This document shows positions 18,567 to 29,461 of a stretch of 32,201 bases of DNA, piece after piece; the first letter of the stretch is position 1, and each line of letters opens with the position of its first letter. Source of the stretch: Gammaproteobacteria bacterium (GTDB lineage Bacteria > Pseudomonadota > Gammaproteobacteria > Steroidobacterales > Steroidobacteraceae); the NCBI GenBank assembly GCA_030038875.1, contig JASHQW010000033.1, forward strand, positions 1 to 32,201, read 5' to 3'. A model generated the notes under the pieces. It worked only from the letters and a program-made list of their open reading frames with translations. It had not been told where the DNA came from and made no database searches. Position numbers and translations under genes: made by a program.

Positions 18567-19594
18567 TCCCGGATGTACACGCCGCGTCCGCCGGCGCGCA
18601 CCTCGCCGATGACCCGGGCGCTCTCGCCCTGGGCGGTGAGCAACTCCACCGCGGCAGCGGCGCGTTCCGCGGGCACCACGGCTACCATGCCGATGCCGCA
18701 GTTGAAGGTGCGGTACATCTCGGCCGCGTCGATGTTGCCGGCGCGCTGCAGCCAGTCGAACACCGGATCGCGGTGCCAGCGGCCCCGTTCGAGTATCGCC
18801 TCGACCCCCGCGGGCAGCACGCGCGGAATATTGTCGGTGAGACCCCCGCCGGTGATGTGCGCCAGCGCGTGTACCGGCAGCGCGCGCAGCAGGGCCAGCA
18901 GCGGCTTCACGTAGATGCGGGTCGGCGCGAGCAGCCGCTCGAACAGTGCGCGCCCCTCGAGCATCGTCGCGGGACCGGCACCCGCCACGGAGATGAGCTT
19001 GCGGATGAGCGAGTAACCGTTGGAATGCGGTCCGGAGGAGGCGAGGCCGATGATGGCGTCGCCGGCCGCGGTGCGCGTGCCGTCGATGATCGCATCCTTC
19101 TCGACCACGCCGACGCAGAATCCGGCGAGGTCGTAGTCCTCACCGTGGTACATGCCGGGCATCTCCGCCGTCTCGCCACCCACCAGCGCCGCGCCGGCCT
19201 GGACGCAGCCTTCGACGATGCCGCGCACCACGGCCTCGGCGACCTCGACCCGGAGCTTTCCGGTGGCGTAGTAGTCGAGAAAGAACAGCGGCTCGGCGCC
19301 CTGCACCACGACGTCGTTGGCGCACATCGCCACCAGGTCGATGCCGATGGTGTCGTGTCTGCCTGAGTCGATAGCGAGGCGCAGCTTGGTACCGACGCCG
19401 TCGGTTCCCGACACCAGCACCGGCTGGCGGTAGCCCGTCGGCAGCTCGACCAGCGCGCCGAAGCCGCCGATGCCCGCGAGCACCTCGCGGCGCTGCGCGC
19501 GCCGCACCAGCGGCTTGATGCGCTCGACCAACTCGTCGCCGGCGTCGATGTCGACGCCGGCATCACGATAGGTAATGCCAGGACGCTCAGTCAT
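18563..19594 (-). CDS. purM: Phosphoribosylformylglycinamidine cyclo-ligase
   Basis: [67 protein letters not shown]; likely ATG at 19594. Confidence 0.97.
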   Translation of the reverse strand: MTERPGITYRDAGVDIDAGDELVERIKPLVRRAQRREVLAGIGGFGALVELPTGYRQPVLVSGTDGVGTKLRLAIDSGRHDTIGIDLVAMCANDVVVQGAEPLFFLDYYATGKLRVEVAEAVVRGIVEGCVQAGAALVGGETAEMPGMYHGEDYDLAGFCVGVVEKDAIIDGTRTAAGDAIIGLASSGPHSNGYSLIRKLISVAGAGPATMLEGRALFERLLAPTRIYVKPLLALLRALPVHALAHITGGGLTDNIPRVLPAGVEAILERGRWHRDPVFDWLQRAGNIDAAEMYRTFNCGIGMVAVVPAERAAAAVELLTAQGESARVIGEVRAGGRGVYIRE

Positions 19595-19674
19595 AAGATT
19601 TGCGCGCACCGTCGGACAGGTGGCACGTATGCTATTGTACATTCCGTCCACCGCCCGCGTGTGCGATCCGCACG

Positions 19675-20658
19675 ATGTCGCAACCCTGCCCAAGATCAAC
19701 TGCCGCAAAGGCGCGCGTGCGTGGCGCTCTCGCGGGCCTCATGGCGCTCCTCGGCGCCCTGCCGCTCAGCGCATGGGGGCTGCGCCCGGTGTCGGTTTAC
19801 GAAGTCGACCTCGACGAGCAGTCCGCCACCGCAGTTCAGAACGCCATGCGCCAGGCGCTGGTGCGCGCTACCGGACGGCGCGAGTCCGCGGATGATCCGG
19901 CGCTCGCCGGCGTGATCGCCGACGCTGCCAGGTACGTACAGAGCTATGCGACCGGCCCGCGTGGCGAGCCGCAGGTAGTGTTCGACGCTGCGGCTGTCGC
20001 GCATGCCATCGACACAGCCGGCCGCAGCGTCTGGGACCGCGAGCGTCCCTTCACCCTGGTCGTGCTGTACCCGCCGCTCGGGCGCAGCGACGCCGACACG
20101 GCGCGCGCCGAGCTCGAGCGCACCGCCACCGCGCGCGGGCTGCCGATCAGTGTGATCCCGCTGACCGTGGTCGACGGCGGCGGTAACACGCTCGGCGGCG
20201 AGGTCCTGCTGCAGTCGGCGCAGCGCTACGGCGGCGATGAGGTGCTGGTGGGGCGGGCGGACGCGGCGGGCGTGGCTGCCGGGCAGCTGCAGTGGACGCT
20301 GTATACGCGCGCGCTGAGCGAGAGCTGGACCGGTCCCCTGAGCGCCGGCATCGATCACGCGGTCGATCTGCTGGCTCCGCCGCCGGGGGCGGCGGGCAGT
20401 CCCGAGGCCGCCGCGCGCGTGCGCATCGAGGGCGTCGCAGGGCTCGCCGATTACGCGGCGGTCGAGCGGCTGCTGCAGAGCATTCCCGGTGTGCGCCGCG
20501 CGGACGTGGCCGAGGTCGACTCCGGCAGCGTCACCTTCGAGGTGGACATGCGCGGCGGTTCCGCGGCCCTCGAGCACGAGCTCTCGGGCTCGACGCGCAT
20601 GGTCCGCAGCACATCCGGCAGCGCGCCGCTCGTGTACCGCTACCAGCCACAGGGCTGA
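19675..20658 (+). CDS. DUF2066-like protein
   Basis: Signal peptide, then [30 protein letters not shown]; position between purM and hda fits the common DUF2066 context. Confidence 0.75.
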   Translation: MSQPCPRSTAAKARVRGALAGLMALLGALPLSAWGLRPVSVYEVDLDEQSATAVQNAMRQALVRATGRRESADDPALAGVIADAARYVQSYATGPRGEPQVVFDAAAVAHAIDTAGRSVWDRERPFTLVVLYPPLGRSDADTARAELERTATARGLPISVIPLTVVDGGGNTLGGEVLLQSAQRYGGDEVLVGRADAAGVAAGQLQWTLYTRALSESWTGPLSAGIDHAVDLLAPPPGAAGSPEAAARVRIEGVAGLADYAAVERLLQSIPGVRRADVAEVDSGSVTFEVDMRGGSAALEHELSGSTRMVRSTSGSAPLVYRYQPQG

Positions 20659-20691
20659 AGTGGCGCCAGCGGCTCTCTCACCTCGCTCAGC

Positions 20692-21240
20692 GTGCGCCAC
20701 CTTCCCAACCTCATCTGCCTGGTTCGCATCGCGCTCGTCTGGCCGATCGCCGCGGCGCTCGCCGCGCGCGCGATGCCGACGGCGCTCGCGCTGTTCGTGG
20801 CGGCGGCGGTCTCCGACGGCCTCGACGGCTACCTCGCCAAGCGTTTCAACTGGACCTCCGAGCTCGGCAAGATCCTCGACCCGCTCGCCGACAAGCTGCT
20901 GCTGGTGACGGTGTTCGTCGAGTCGGCGTGGCTCGAGCTCATTCCCTGGTGGCTGACCGCGGCGGTAGTGGCGCGCGACGTGATGATCGGACTCGGCGCG
21001 CTGGTCTATCGCCTCTGGTTCGGCCCGCTGCGCGGCCGTCCGACCATCCTGAGCAAGATGAATACGGCTCTGCAACTCGGCTACGTGATGCTGGCCATGC
21101 TCAACGCCGCAGGCGGCCTGCCGCCGCGCGAGGTGCTCGACGCCACGGCGGCGCTCACCCTCGCGAGCACGGTGCTGTCAGGGCTGCACTACGTCGTAAC
21201 TTTCACGCGCCGAGTCTGGACACCGGCGCGCCCCGCATAG
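20692..21240 (+). CDS. CDP-alcohol phosphatidyltransferase family protein (PgsA-like)
   Basis: CDP-alcohol motif SDGLDGYLAKRFNWTSELGKILDPLADKLLL; hydrophobic helices. Confidence 0.92.
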   Translation: MRHLPNLICLVRIALVWPIAAALAARAMPTALALFVAAAVSDGLDGYLAKRFNWTSELGKILDPLADKLLLVTVFVESAWLELIPWWLTAAVVARDVMIGLGALVYRLWFGPLRGRPTILSKMNTALQLGYVMLAMLNAAGGLPPREVLDATAALTLASTVLSGLHYVVTFTRRVWTPARPA

Positions 21241-21244
21241 ATTC

Positions 21245-22562
<1,318 letters not shown>

Positions 22563-22616
22563 TCACTTAGCTCAAGTACTATTACGAGTTTCTGCCGTGG
22601 GGGACGCAAGCTGGTC

Positions 22617-22889
22617 GTGATCTGCAAGAGGTGCGTCGTGGGCGGGCGTGTCCAGGGGGTCTTCTACCGCGCCACTGCGGCGCGCCGTGCGCGGGAGCTC
22701 GGCATCCGCGGGCACGCCCGCAACCTGCCGGATGGCCGGGTGGAGGTGTTGGCGTGCGGCGACAGCGCGGCGGTGGAGACCTTCGTGGGCTGGCTGTGGA
22801 TCGGCTCATCCGCCTCCAAGGTGACCTCGGTCGAGGCCAGTGACGCACCGGTGAGCGCGCCGCTTCCGGCCGGGTTTCACACCGCTTGA
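22617..22889 (+). CDS. acyP: Acylphosphatase
   Basis: VVGGRVQGVFYRATAARRARELGIRGHARNLPDGRVEVLACG; likely GTG start at 22617. Confidence 0.9.
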   Translation: MICKRCVVGGRVQGVFYRATAARRARELGIRGHARNLPDGRVEVLACGDSAAVETFVGWLWIGSSASKVTSVEASDAPVSAPLPAGFHTA

Positions 22890-22896
22890 GCGTAGC

Positions 22897-24843
22897 GTGA
22901 TGCGCAAGCGCGGACTGCTGTTGCTGCTGGCTCTGCTCGCCGGTGCCGCGTTCGGGGGCGCGACAGCCTCTTTGGGTGCGCAGCCCGCGGCACCGCCGAC
23001 GCCGCCACCTGCGCCGGTCTCTCAGCCGGCGCAGGAGCAACCAGGCGTTCAGCCGGCGCCGGAGCAGCCGGCGGCGACGCCTCCCGCGGCTGCCGCGCCT
23101 CAGCCGGCAGCAACCGAGGCGCCGGCGGCCGCCGAGACCCTGGCGCCCGCCCAGCCGGCCTCCGAGCCGAAGCTCGGGTTCTTCCATCGTCACGCGAAGG
23201 GGCAGGCCTGGGTGGCCGCGGCCAATCCGCTAGCGGTCCAGGCGGGGCTCGAGATTCTCGCCAAGGGCGGCAGTGCTATCGATGCCGCGGTCGCGGTGCA
23301 GACCATGCTCGGGCTGGTCGAGCCGCAGAGCTCCGGCATCGCCGGCGGCGCCTTTCTCATGTACTACGACGCGCGCAGCCGCGAGGTGAGCGCACTCGAC
23401 GGGCGCGAGAAGGCGCCGGCGGCCGCGCCCGCCAACATGTTCCTCGACGAGCACGGCAAGCCCCTGCCGTTCCTCGAGGCGGTGCGCAGCGGCCGCTCCA
23501 CCGGCGTGCCGGGCGTGATTGCGATGCTGTACGCGGCGCATGCGAAGTTCGGCGCGATGCGCTGGAAGGAAGACTTCGCGCCAGCGATCCGCGCCGCTAG
23601 CCAAGGCTTCCGGGTGCCGGCGCGGCTCGCAATGTTTCTCGGCGAGGGATCGCCGTTTCCGCCGACCAACGAGATCCGCATGCTGTTCTCGCGGCCGGAC
23701 GGCGAGCCGCTCGAGGCCGACGACGTGTTCAGGAATCCCGAGTACGCCAAGACACTCGAGGGCATCGCGCGCGAGGGCCCGCGCGCGCTCTATACGGGCC
23801 CGATCGCGCGCGCCATCATCGCCGGGACGCACGAGGAGCCGCTGCCCGGAACGATGACGCTCCAGGACCTCGCTTCCTATCGTCCCGAATGGGACCAGCC
23901 GCTGTGCCGACCCTTCCGCCACTACTCCGTGTGCGCGCCGCCGCCGCCCGCGGGCGGGGTCTCGCTGCTCGAGCTCCTTGGCATGCTTGAGAAGACCGAC
24001 ATCGCTGCGCGCGGCCCGAACGATCCCGAGGCCTGGTTCCTGTTCGCCCAGGCGAGCCGCCTCGCCTACGCCGACCGCGACCGCTACGTCGCCGATCCGC
24101 ATTTCGTCGCCGTGCCGGTCGAGCGGCTGCTCGATCCCGCGTACCTGAGGTTGCGCACCCAGCTGATCGGCGAGCACGCGGGCCCCGCGCCGCTGCCGGG
24201 TGAGATCGCGGTGCCGCGCGGCCGGGACGCCACCACGGAGTCGCAGGGGACGAGCCACTTCGTCGTGGTCGACGCGGACGGCAACGTCGTATCCATGACC
24301 ACCACCATCGAGTCGGTATTCGGCTCGGGGCGTACCGTGGGCGGCTTCGTGCTCAACAACCAGCTGACGGACTTCTCTTTCACTCCGAGCGACGCGGGGC
24401 AGCCGGTCGCCAACGCAGTGCACGGGGGTAAGCGGCCGCGCTCCTCGATGGCGCCGGTCATCGTGCTCGATCACGACGGCGCTTTCGTCGCGGCGCTCGG
24501 CTCGCCGGGTGGCTCCGCCATTACCGAATACAACGCCAAGGCACTCGTCGGGCTCCTCGCCTGGAAGCTCACTCTCAAGCAGGCGATCGAGCTGCCGAAT
24601 CTGATCGCCCGCGGCGACAGCTTCAACGGCGAGCTCGCCAAGTTCACGCCCGAAGTGCTCGCGGGGCTGCGGGAGCGCGGCATGGTGCTGAAACTGGGCC
24701 GCGCCGAGAACTCGGGCCTGCACGGCGTCGTGCGCCTTCCCGACGGCACCTACGAGGGAGCGGCCGATTCGCGCCGCGAGGGCACGGCGAGCATGTTGGC
24801 GCCGCGGCCGGCGAAAGCGAAGCACGCGGCCGCGGGCAAGTAA
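22897..24843 (+). CDS. ggt: Gamma-glutamyltransferase with a Pro/Ala-rich N-terminal linker
   Basis: AANPLAVQAGLEILAKGGSAIDAAVAVQTMLGLVEPQSSGIAGGAF, processing site ESQG/TSHFVVVDADGNVVSMTTTIESVFGSG, signal peptide. Confidence 0.95.
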   Translation: MMRKRGLLLLLALLAGAAFGGATASLGAQPAAPPTPPPAPVSQPAQEQPGVQPAPEQPAATPPAAAAPQPAATEAPAAAETLAPAQPASEPKLGFFHRHAKGQAWVAAANPLAVQAGLEILAKGGSAIDAAVAVQTMLGLVEPQSSGIAGGAFLMYYDARSREVSALDGREKAPAAAPANMFLDEHGKPLPFLEAVRSGRSTGVPGVIAMLYAAHAKFGAMRWKEDFAPAIRAASQGFRVPARLAMFLGEGSPFPPTNEIRMLFSRPDGEPLEADDVFRNPEYAKTLEGIAREGPRALYTGPIARAIIAGTHEEPLPGTMTLQDLASYRPEWDQPLCRPFRHYSVCAPPPPAGGVSLLELLGMLEKTDIAARGPNDPEAWFLFAQASRLAYADRDRYVADPHFVAVPVERLLDPAYLRLRTQLIGEHAGPAPLPGEIAVPRGRDATTESQGTSHFVVVDADGNVVSMTTTIESVFGSGRTVGGFVLNNQLTDFSFTPSDAGQPVANAVHGGKRPRSSMAPVIVLDHDGAFVAALGSPGGSAITEYNAKALVGLLAWKLTLKQAIELPNLIARGDSFNGELAKFTPEVLAGLRERGMVLKLGRAENSGLHGVVRLPDGTYEGAADSRREGTASMLAPRPAKAKHAAAGK

Positions 24844-24851
24844 GCGCCACT

Positions 24852-24943
24852 GCGCAGCCGGCAAAAACGACGCTTTTTGCCGGCGGTCGACGGAGTAATG
24901 TCCGGCAAAAGCGCCGCAGGCGACTTTTGCCCAATCTACTAAC
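24852..24943 (-). repeat. Structured dispersed intergenic repeat, copy A (two hairpins)
   Basis: Stem GCCGGCAAAAA (24857-24867) / TTTTTGCCGGC (24874-24884); stem GGCAAAAG (24904-24911) / CTTTTGCC (24924-24931); linker in reverse complement GGACATTACTCCGTCGACCGC; aligns end to end with 31040-31132. Confidence 0.85.
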
Positions 24944-25592
24944 GTGTGGTGGCGGTGGCCGGGAAGCCCAGGTCGTCCGCGCCGTTCCAGCGCCTCCATG
25001 CCGTGAGCACGCGGTCCGGGTAGTCGCGCTTTCCCGGGCTGCCGTTGTAGCGCGCCAGCGCCTTGCGTACGTCGTCGTGCTCGTAGCCGAGGTAGTAGCG
25101 CAGGATCGCGCAGCCCATGTGCACGTTCGACGCGACGTGCACCAGCTCGTAACGCCGCATCCCGAGCCGCTCGGGCCAGAAGGGCATCACCTGCATGAGG
25201 CCCACCGCTCCGGCCGCGGAGACGGCCCAGCGATCGAAGCGGCTCTCGACGGCGATCAGCGCCATGACGAGGCCCGGCGGCAGCCGCGCCTCACCGGGGC
25301 GGTGCGTCTCGCAATAGACCTGCTTCAGGATCTCGAGCCGCTCGCTGTGATCCTTCACGATGGGGCGCAGCCGCGGCTCCATGAGCGTGTACCAGACGGC
25401 CGAATCGTACTGATCGTCGAAGCACTGCGCCTGGGCGATGGCGCGCGCGACCACGTCGCGCAGCGCCGGATCGTGCTGCTGATCGGCGTGCGCGCATTCG
25501 CTGCCGAGCGCGAGTGCCCCCGTGAGCATCAGAGCGGACAGTGCGCCCGCCGCGCGCCGGCAGCGCCCGAGGGCCGTACCCGCCAGCCGCAC
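24939..25592 (-). CDS. Lytic transglycosylase (SLT domain), likely GTG start at 25592
   Basis: VMALIAVESRFDRWAVSAAGAVGLMQVMPFWPERLG, NVHMGCAILRYYLGYEHDDVRKALARYNGS. Confidence 0.92.
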   Translation of the reverse strand: MRLAGTALGRCRRAAGALSALMLTGALALGSECAHADQQHDPALRDVVARAIAQAQCFDDQYDSAVWYTLMEPRLRPIVKDHSERLEILKQVYCETHRPGEARLPPGLVMALIAVESRFDRWAVSAAGAVGLMQVMPFWPERLGMRRYELVHVASNVHMGCAILRYYLGYEHDDVRKALARYNGSPGKRDYPDRVLTAWRRWNGADDLGFPATATTR

Positions 25593-25596
25593 CGCC

Positions 25597-27303
25597 TCAC
25601 CCCAACCGCGAGCGCATGAAGCCGAGTGCACGGTCAGCCGGAAACTCGTGGCTGTCGGTGTCGCGGCGGTGCCGGTACTCGAGCTTGCCGGCCTCGAGCC
25701 CGCGTTCCGCCACCACCAGCCGGTGCGGGATACCGAGGAGCTCCGCATCGGCGAATTTGACGCCGGGACGGGCGTCGCGGTCATCGAGCAATACCTCGAT
25801 TCCGGCGTCGGTGAGCTCGGCATACAGGCGGTCGGTGGCGGCGCGGACACGGTCGGATTTCTGCAGATTGAGCGGAACCAGCACCACCTGAAAGGGCGCG
25901 ATCGGGTCCGGCCAGATGATGCCGCGCTCATCGTGATTCTGCTCGATCGCGGCGGCAACGATACGCGTCACACCAATACCGTAACAGCCCATGTAGAGGG
26001 CGGTCTCCTGCCCGCCCTCATCGAGAACCAGAGCCTTCATCGGCTCGCTGTACTTGCGCCCGAGCTGGAAGATGTGGCCGACCTCGATGCCGCGCGCGAT
26101 CCTCAGGCGCCCGCGCCCCGAGGGGCTCGGATCACCCTCCACGACCTTGCGCAGGTCGGCGGGCATGGCACCGGGCACGTCGCGGTCCCAGTTGACGCCG
26201 GTCAGGTGCAGGTCCTTCTCGTTCGCCCCGCACACGAAGTCCGCGAGCGCGAGCGCGGACGTGTCGGCGTAGATGCGGCACTCGAGCCCGACGAGACCCA
26301 CATAGCCCGGCTCGGTGCCCGTGGCCGCGCGGACCCGCTCGGCGCTCGCAAGCTGCAGCGGGCTGGCCACGCCCGGCAGCTTGTGCGCCTTGACTGCGTT
26401 CAGCTCGTGGTCGCCGCGCACGGCGAGGGCCACGACGGCGCCGTCCGTGCCCTCCACGATGAGCGTCTTCACGCAATGCGCGGGATCGACCTTGAGGAAG
26501 CGCGCCAGGTCCTCGATGGTGCGTGCCCCCGGCGTAGGCACCTTGCGCAGCTCCTCGCGCGCGGCCGGGCGCGGCTCGGCGGGCGGGAGCGCCGCGGCGG
26601 CCTCGAGGTTCGCCGCGTAGTCGTCGGCATCCGAGAACACGATCGCGTCCTCGCCCGAGGCGGCGAGCACGTGGAACTCCTGGCTGACGTCACCGCCGAT
26701 CGCCCCCGAATCGGCGCGCACCGCGCGGAACGTGAGCCCGGTGCGCGTGAAGATGCGCGTGTAGGCGTCGTACATGGCGCGGTAACCCTCGCGCAGCGAC
26801 TCCTCGTCGAGGTGAAACGAGTAGGCGTCCTTCATGATGAACTCGCGGGCGCGCATGACGCCGAAGCGCGGTCGCACCTCGTCGCGGAACTTGGTTTGGA
26901 TCTGGTAGAAGTTCACCGGCAGCTGCCGGTAGCTCTTCAACTCGCGCCGGACGATGTCGGTGATCACCTCTTCATGGGTCGGGCCGGCCACGAAATCACG
27001 CTGGTGGCGGTCCTTGATGCGCAGCAGCTCCGGTCCATACTCGGTCCAGCGTCCCGACTCCTGCCACAGCTCCGCCGGCTGCACCACCGGCATCACCAGC
27101 TCGAACGCGCCGGCGCGGTTCATCTCCTCGCGGATGATGCGCTCGACCTTCTGCAGCACGCGCAGGCCGAGCGGCAGCCAGCTGTAGAGGCCCGCCGCCA
27201 GGCGCCGGATGAGCCCGGCGCGCAGCATGAGCTGATGACTGACGACCTCCGCTTCAGCGGGGGTCTCCTTCAGGGTGTTGATCGGATATTGCGAGAGGCG
27301 CAT
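25597..27303 (-). CDS. proS: Prolyl-tRNA synthetase
   Basis: [120 protein letters not shown]. Confidence 0.98.
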   Translation of the reverse strand: MRLSQYPINTLKETPAEAEVVSHQLMLRAGLIRRLAAGLYSWLPLGLRVLQKVERIIREEMNRAGAFELVMPVVQPAELWQESGRWTEYGPELLRIKDRHQRDFVAGPTHEEVITDIVRRELKSYRQLPVNFYQIQTKFRDEVRPRFGVMRAREFIMKDAYSFHLDEESLREGYRAMYDAYTRIFTRTGLTFRAVRADSGAIGGDVSQEFHVLAASGEDAIVFSDADDYAANLEAAAALPPAEPRPAAREELRKVPTPGARTIEDLARFLKVDPAHCVKTLIVEGTDGAVVALAVRGDHELNAVKAHKLPGVASPLQLASAERVRAATGTEPGYVGLVGLECRIYADTSALALADFVCGANEKDLHLTGVNWDRDVPGAMPADLRKVVEGDPSPSGRGRLRIARGIEVGHIFQLGRKYSEPMKALVLDEGGQETALYMGCYGIGVTRIVAAAIEQNHDERGIIWPDPIAPFQVVLVPLNLQKSDRVRAATDRLYAELTDAGIEVLLDDRDARPGVKFADAELLGIPHRLVVAERGLEAGKLEYRHRRDTDSHEFPADRALGFMRSRLG

Positions 27304-27343
27304 CGCGCTTCAGTTCGTGTTACGGGGCCAAAAACAAGGAGTT

Positions 27344-27376
27344 GGCATCTTAGCAGGAGGCCCCTGCTAAGATGCC
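27344..27376. promoter_or_regulatory. Perfect 14-bp dyad in the divergent proS/pssA intergenic region
   Basis: GGCATCTTAGCAGG (27344-27357) / CCTGCTAAGATGCC (27363-27376), 5-nt centre; TAAGAT present on each strand. Confidence 0.6.
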
Positions 27377-27417
27377 GGCCGATTGGTCCCGAGCCTGTCC
27401 GCCGAGAGCCGAACGCC

Positions 27418-28212
27418 GTGGAGACTCAAACGCCGCCCCCGCCGCGGGCCCGACCCCGGACCCGGGCGATCTACCTGCTGCCGAATCTGCTCACCACCGG
27501 GTGCCTGTTCTCGGGCTTCTACGCGGTGGTGGCGGCGATCGACAAGCACTTTGCGCCGGCCGGCATGGCGGTGTTCGCCGCCATGATCTTCGACACGCTC
27601 GACGGGCGCATTGCGCGCCTCACGCACACCGAGAGCACCTTCGGCAAGGAGTACGACAGTCTCGCCGACATGGTGGCCTTCGGGCTGGCTCCGGCGATCG
27701 TGGCGTACCAGTGGGGCGTGGTGCGCATCATGGAGTTCGGCCACTACTGGGGCCGCTTCGGCTGGCTGGCGTGCTTCTTCTACGCGGTGGCGGCCGCGCT
27801 GCGGCTCGCGCGCTTCAACGCGCGGGCGGCAACCGCCGACAAGCGCTACTTCGAGGGCCTGCCGAGCCCCTCGGCGGCGGCGATCGTCGCGGCCTTCGTC
27901 TGGTTCTTCAGCGAGTGGCAGGGGCATGAGCCGGGGCTCACCGGGCTGATTGCGGCGTTCGTGGTGACCGCCACGGCGGGCGCGCTCATGGTGAGCCGCT
28001 TCGGCTACCCGAGCTTCAAGCAGTTCGATCTCGACCGCCGTATCAGGTTCGTTTACATGGCGCTCGTGCCGCTGTTCTTCGTCGCGATCGCGATCGACCC
28101 GCCGACCATGCTGCTGTCGATGTTCGGCATCTATGCGCTGTCGGCACCGCTGCTGTGGGTGGGACGGCGCATCCGGCGCGCAGTGCGCGGGGCGCCCACC
28201 CCGAGCGGCTGA
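27418..28212 (+). CDS. pssA: CDP-diacylglycerol--serine O-phosphatidyltransferase (likely GTG start at 27418)
   Basis: IYLLPNLLTTGCLFSGFYAVVAAI, FDTLDGRIARLTHTESTFGKEYDSLADMVAFGLAPAI. Confidence 0.95.
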   Translation: METQTPPPPRARPRTRAIYLLPNLLTTGCLFSGFYAVVAAIDKHFAPAGMAVFAAMIFDTLDGRIARLTHTESTFGKEYDSLADMVAFGLAPAIVAYQWGVVRIMEFGHYWGRFGWLACFFYAVAAALRLARFNARAATADKRYFEGLPSPSAAAIVAAFVWFFSEWQGHEPGLTGLIAAFVVTATAGALMVSRFGYPSFKQFDLDRRIRFVYMALVPLFFVAIAIDPPTMLLSMFGIYALSAPLLWVGRRIRRAVRGAPTPSG

Positions 28213-28216
28213 GGGC

Positions 28217-28963
28217 GTGCGCGTGGCGGGCGGGCGGCGCCGGGAGTACCTCGAGGCGATCGGCATCGACCTATGGGTACCGCGTACGGCACGCACGGCA
28301 CCGGCGCCCCTCGCGGAGGCGGCGAGCGTGGCGCCTGGGGAGGCGGCGCGCGAGGAGTCCGCCGCCGACGTCTCAGCGCGCTGGCAGGCGCTGCGCGAGG
28401 AAGTGCTCCACTGCACACGCTGTCCGCTGCATCTCACACGTACCCAAGGGGTATTCGGCGTGGGCCCGAAGCGCTCCGACTGGCTGGTGATCGGCGAGGC
28501 GCCGGGGGCGGAGGAGGACCGGCGCGGCGAGCCGTTCGTGGGTGCGGCGGGGCAGCTGCTCGATGCGATGCTGCGGGCCATCGGGCTCGACCGCACCAGG
28601 AACGTCTACATCGCCAACGTGCTGAAGAGCCGGCCGCCCGGCAACCGCGATCCGAAGCCGGAGGAAGTCGCCGCCTGCCTGCCGTACCTCGTGCGGCAGA
28701 TCGCCCTGCTGCAGCCGAAGATCATGCTCGCGGTCGGGCGGATCGCGGCGCAGAGCCTGCTCGGCACGGATACGCCCCTCGGGCGGCTGCGGGGCCGCGT
28801 CCACTATTTCGGCGAGCTGAATACACCGCTGGTCGTGACGTATCATCCCGCCTACCTGCTGCGCACACCCGGCGAGAAGCGCAAGGCCTGGGAGGATCTC
28901 AAGTTTGCCCGCAACCTGTACCAACAGCTCACGCAGGGGACCGTGAATGGCCACCGCCCCTGA
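28217..28963 (+). CDS. Uracil-DNA glycosylase, family 4 (Fe-S)
   Basis: CTRCPLHLTRTQGVFGVGPKRSDWLVIGEAPGAEEDRRGEPFVGAAGQLLDAML, NVLKSRPPGNRDPKPEE, VVTYHPAYLLRTP. Confidence 0.94.
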   Translation: MRVAGGRRREYLEAIGIDLWVPRTARTAPAPLAEAASVAPGEAAREESAADVSARWQALREEVLHCTRCPLHLTRTQGVFGVGPKRSDWLVIGEAPGAEEDRRGEPFVGAAGQLLDAMLRAIGLDRTRNVYIANVLKSRPPGNRDPKPEEVAACLPYLVRQIALLQPKIMLAVGRIAAQSLLGTDTPLGRLRGRVHYFGELNTPLVVTYHPAYLLRTPGEKRKAWEDLKFARNLYQQLTQGTVNGHRP

Positions 28964-29444
28964 GTTGTTCGGCGCCGCCCCCGAGGCGATCCGCGCGATG
29001 CGCGATGCGGACGTCCCCGAGGTCGTCGCGATCGAGCGCTCCTCGTACCAGTTTCCTTGGAGCGAGGGGATCTTCCGTGATTGCCTGCGGGTCGGGTACA
29101 CCTGCCGCGTGGCGACACTCGGGCGGCAGGTCGCGGGCTACGGCGTGATGAGCGTCGGCGCGGGCGAGGCGCACATTCTCAACCTGTGCGTCGGCGAGGC
29201 GTTCCGCTGCCGCGGCCTGGGCAGGCGGCTGCTGACGCTGCTGGTCGAGCGCGCCGCGGCCGCCGGCATGAAAGAGGCATTCCTCGAAGTGCGTCCGTCC
29301 AACACCGCGGCCATCCGGCTCTACCTGGCACATGGCTTCGAGCAGGTCGGCACGCGGCGCGGCTACTATCAGGCGGTCGGCGGGCGCGAGGATGCGGCCG
29401 TGCTGCGGCTCGGACTCCGCGCCTCACGCGCCCGCTCCAGCTGA
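28947..29444 (+). CDS. rimI: Ribosomal protein S18-alanine N-acetyltransferase (GNAT)
   Basis: [93 protein letters not shown]. Confidence 0.93.
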   Translation: MATAPELFGAAPEAIRAMRDADVPEVVAIERSSYQFPWSEGIFRDCLRVGYTCRVATLGRQVAGYGVMSVGAGEAHILNLCVGEAFRCRGLGRRLLTLLVERAAAAGMKEAFLEVRPSNTAAIRLYLAHGFEQVGTRRGYYQAVGGREDAAVLRLGLRASRARSS

Positions 29445-29461
29445 GCGCCGGCAATATCGTC

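Noticed and set aside
19696-21075. 459-aa minus-strand ORF
   Set aside because: Antisense to DUF2066 and the phosphatidyltransferase; no motif.
24857-24931. Ordinary Rho-independent terminators as the explanation for the GGCAAAA/TTTTGCC hairpins
   Set aside because: The T-runs lie inside the stems and not after them, and the conserved linker plus full-length similarity between distant loci is not explained by terminators, although some termination activity is possible.
23230-24999. 589-aa minus-strand ORF
   Set aside because: Antisense to ggt; high-GC shadow ORF.
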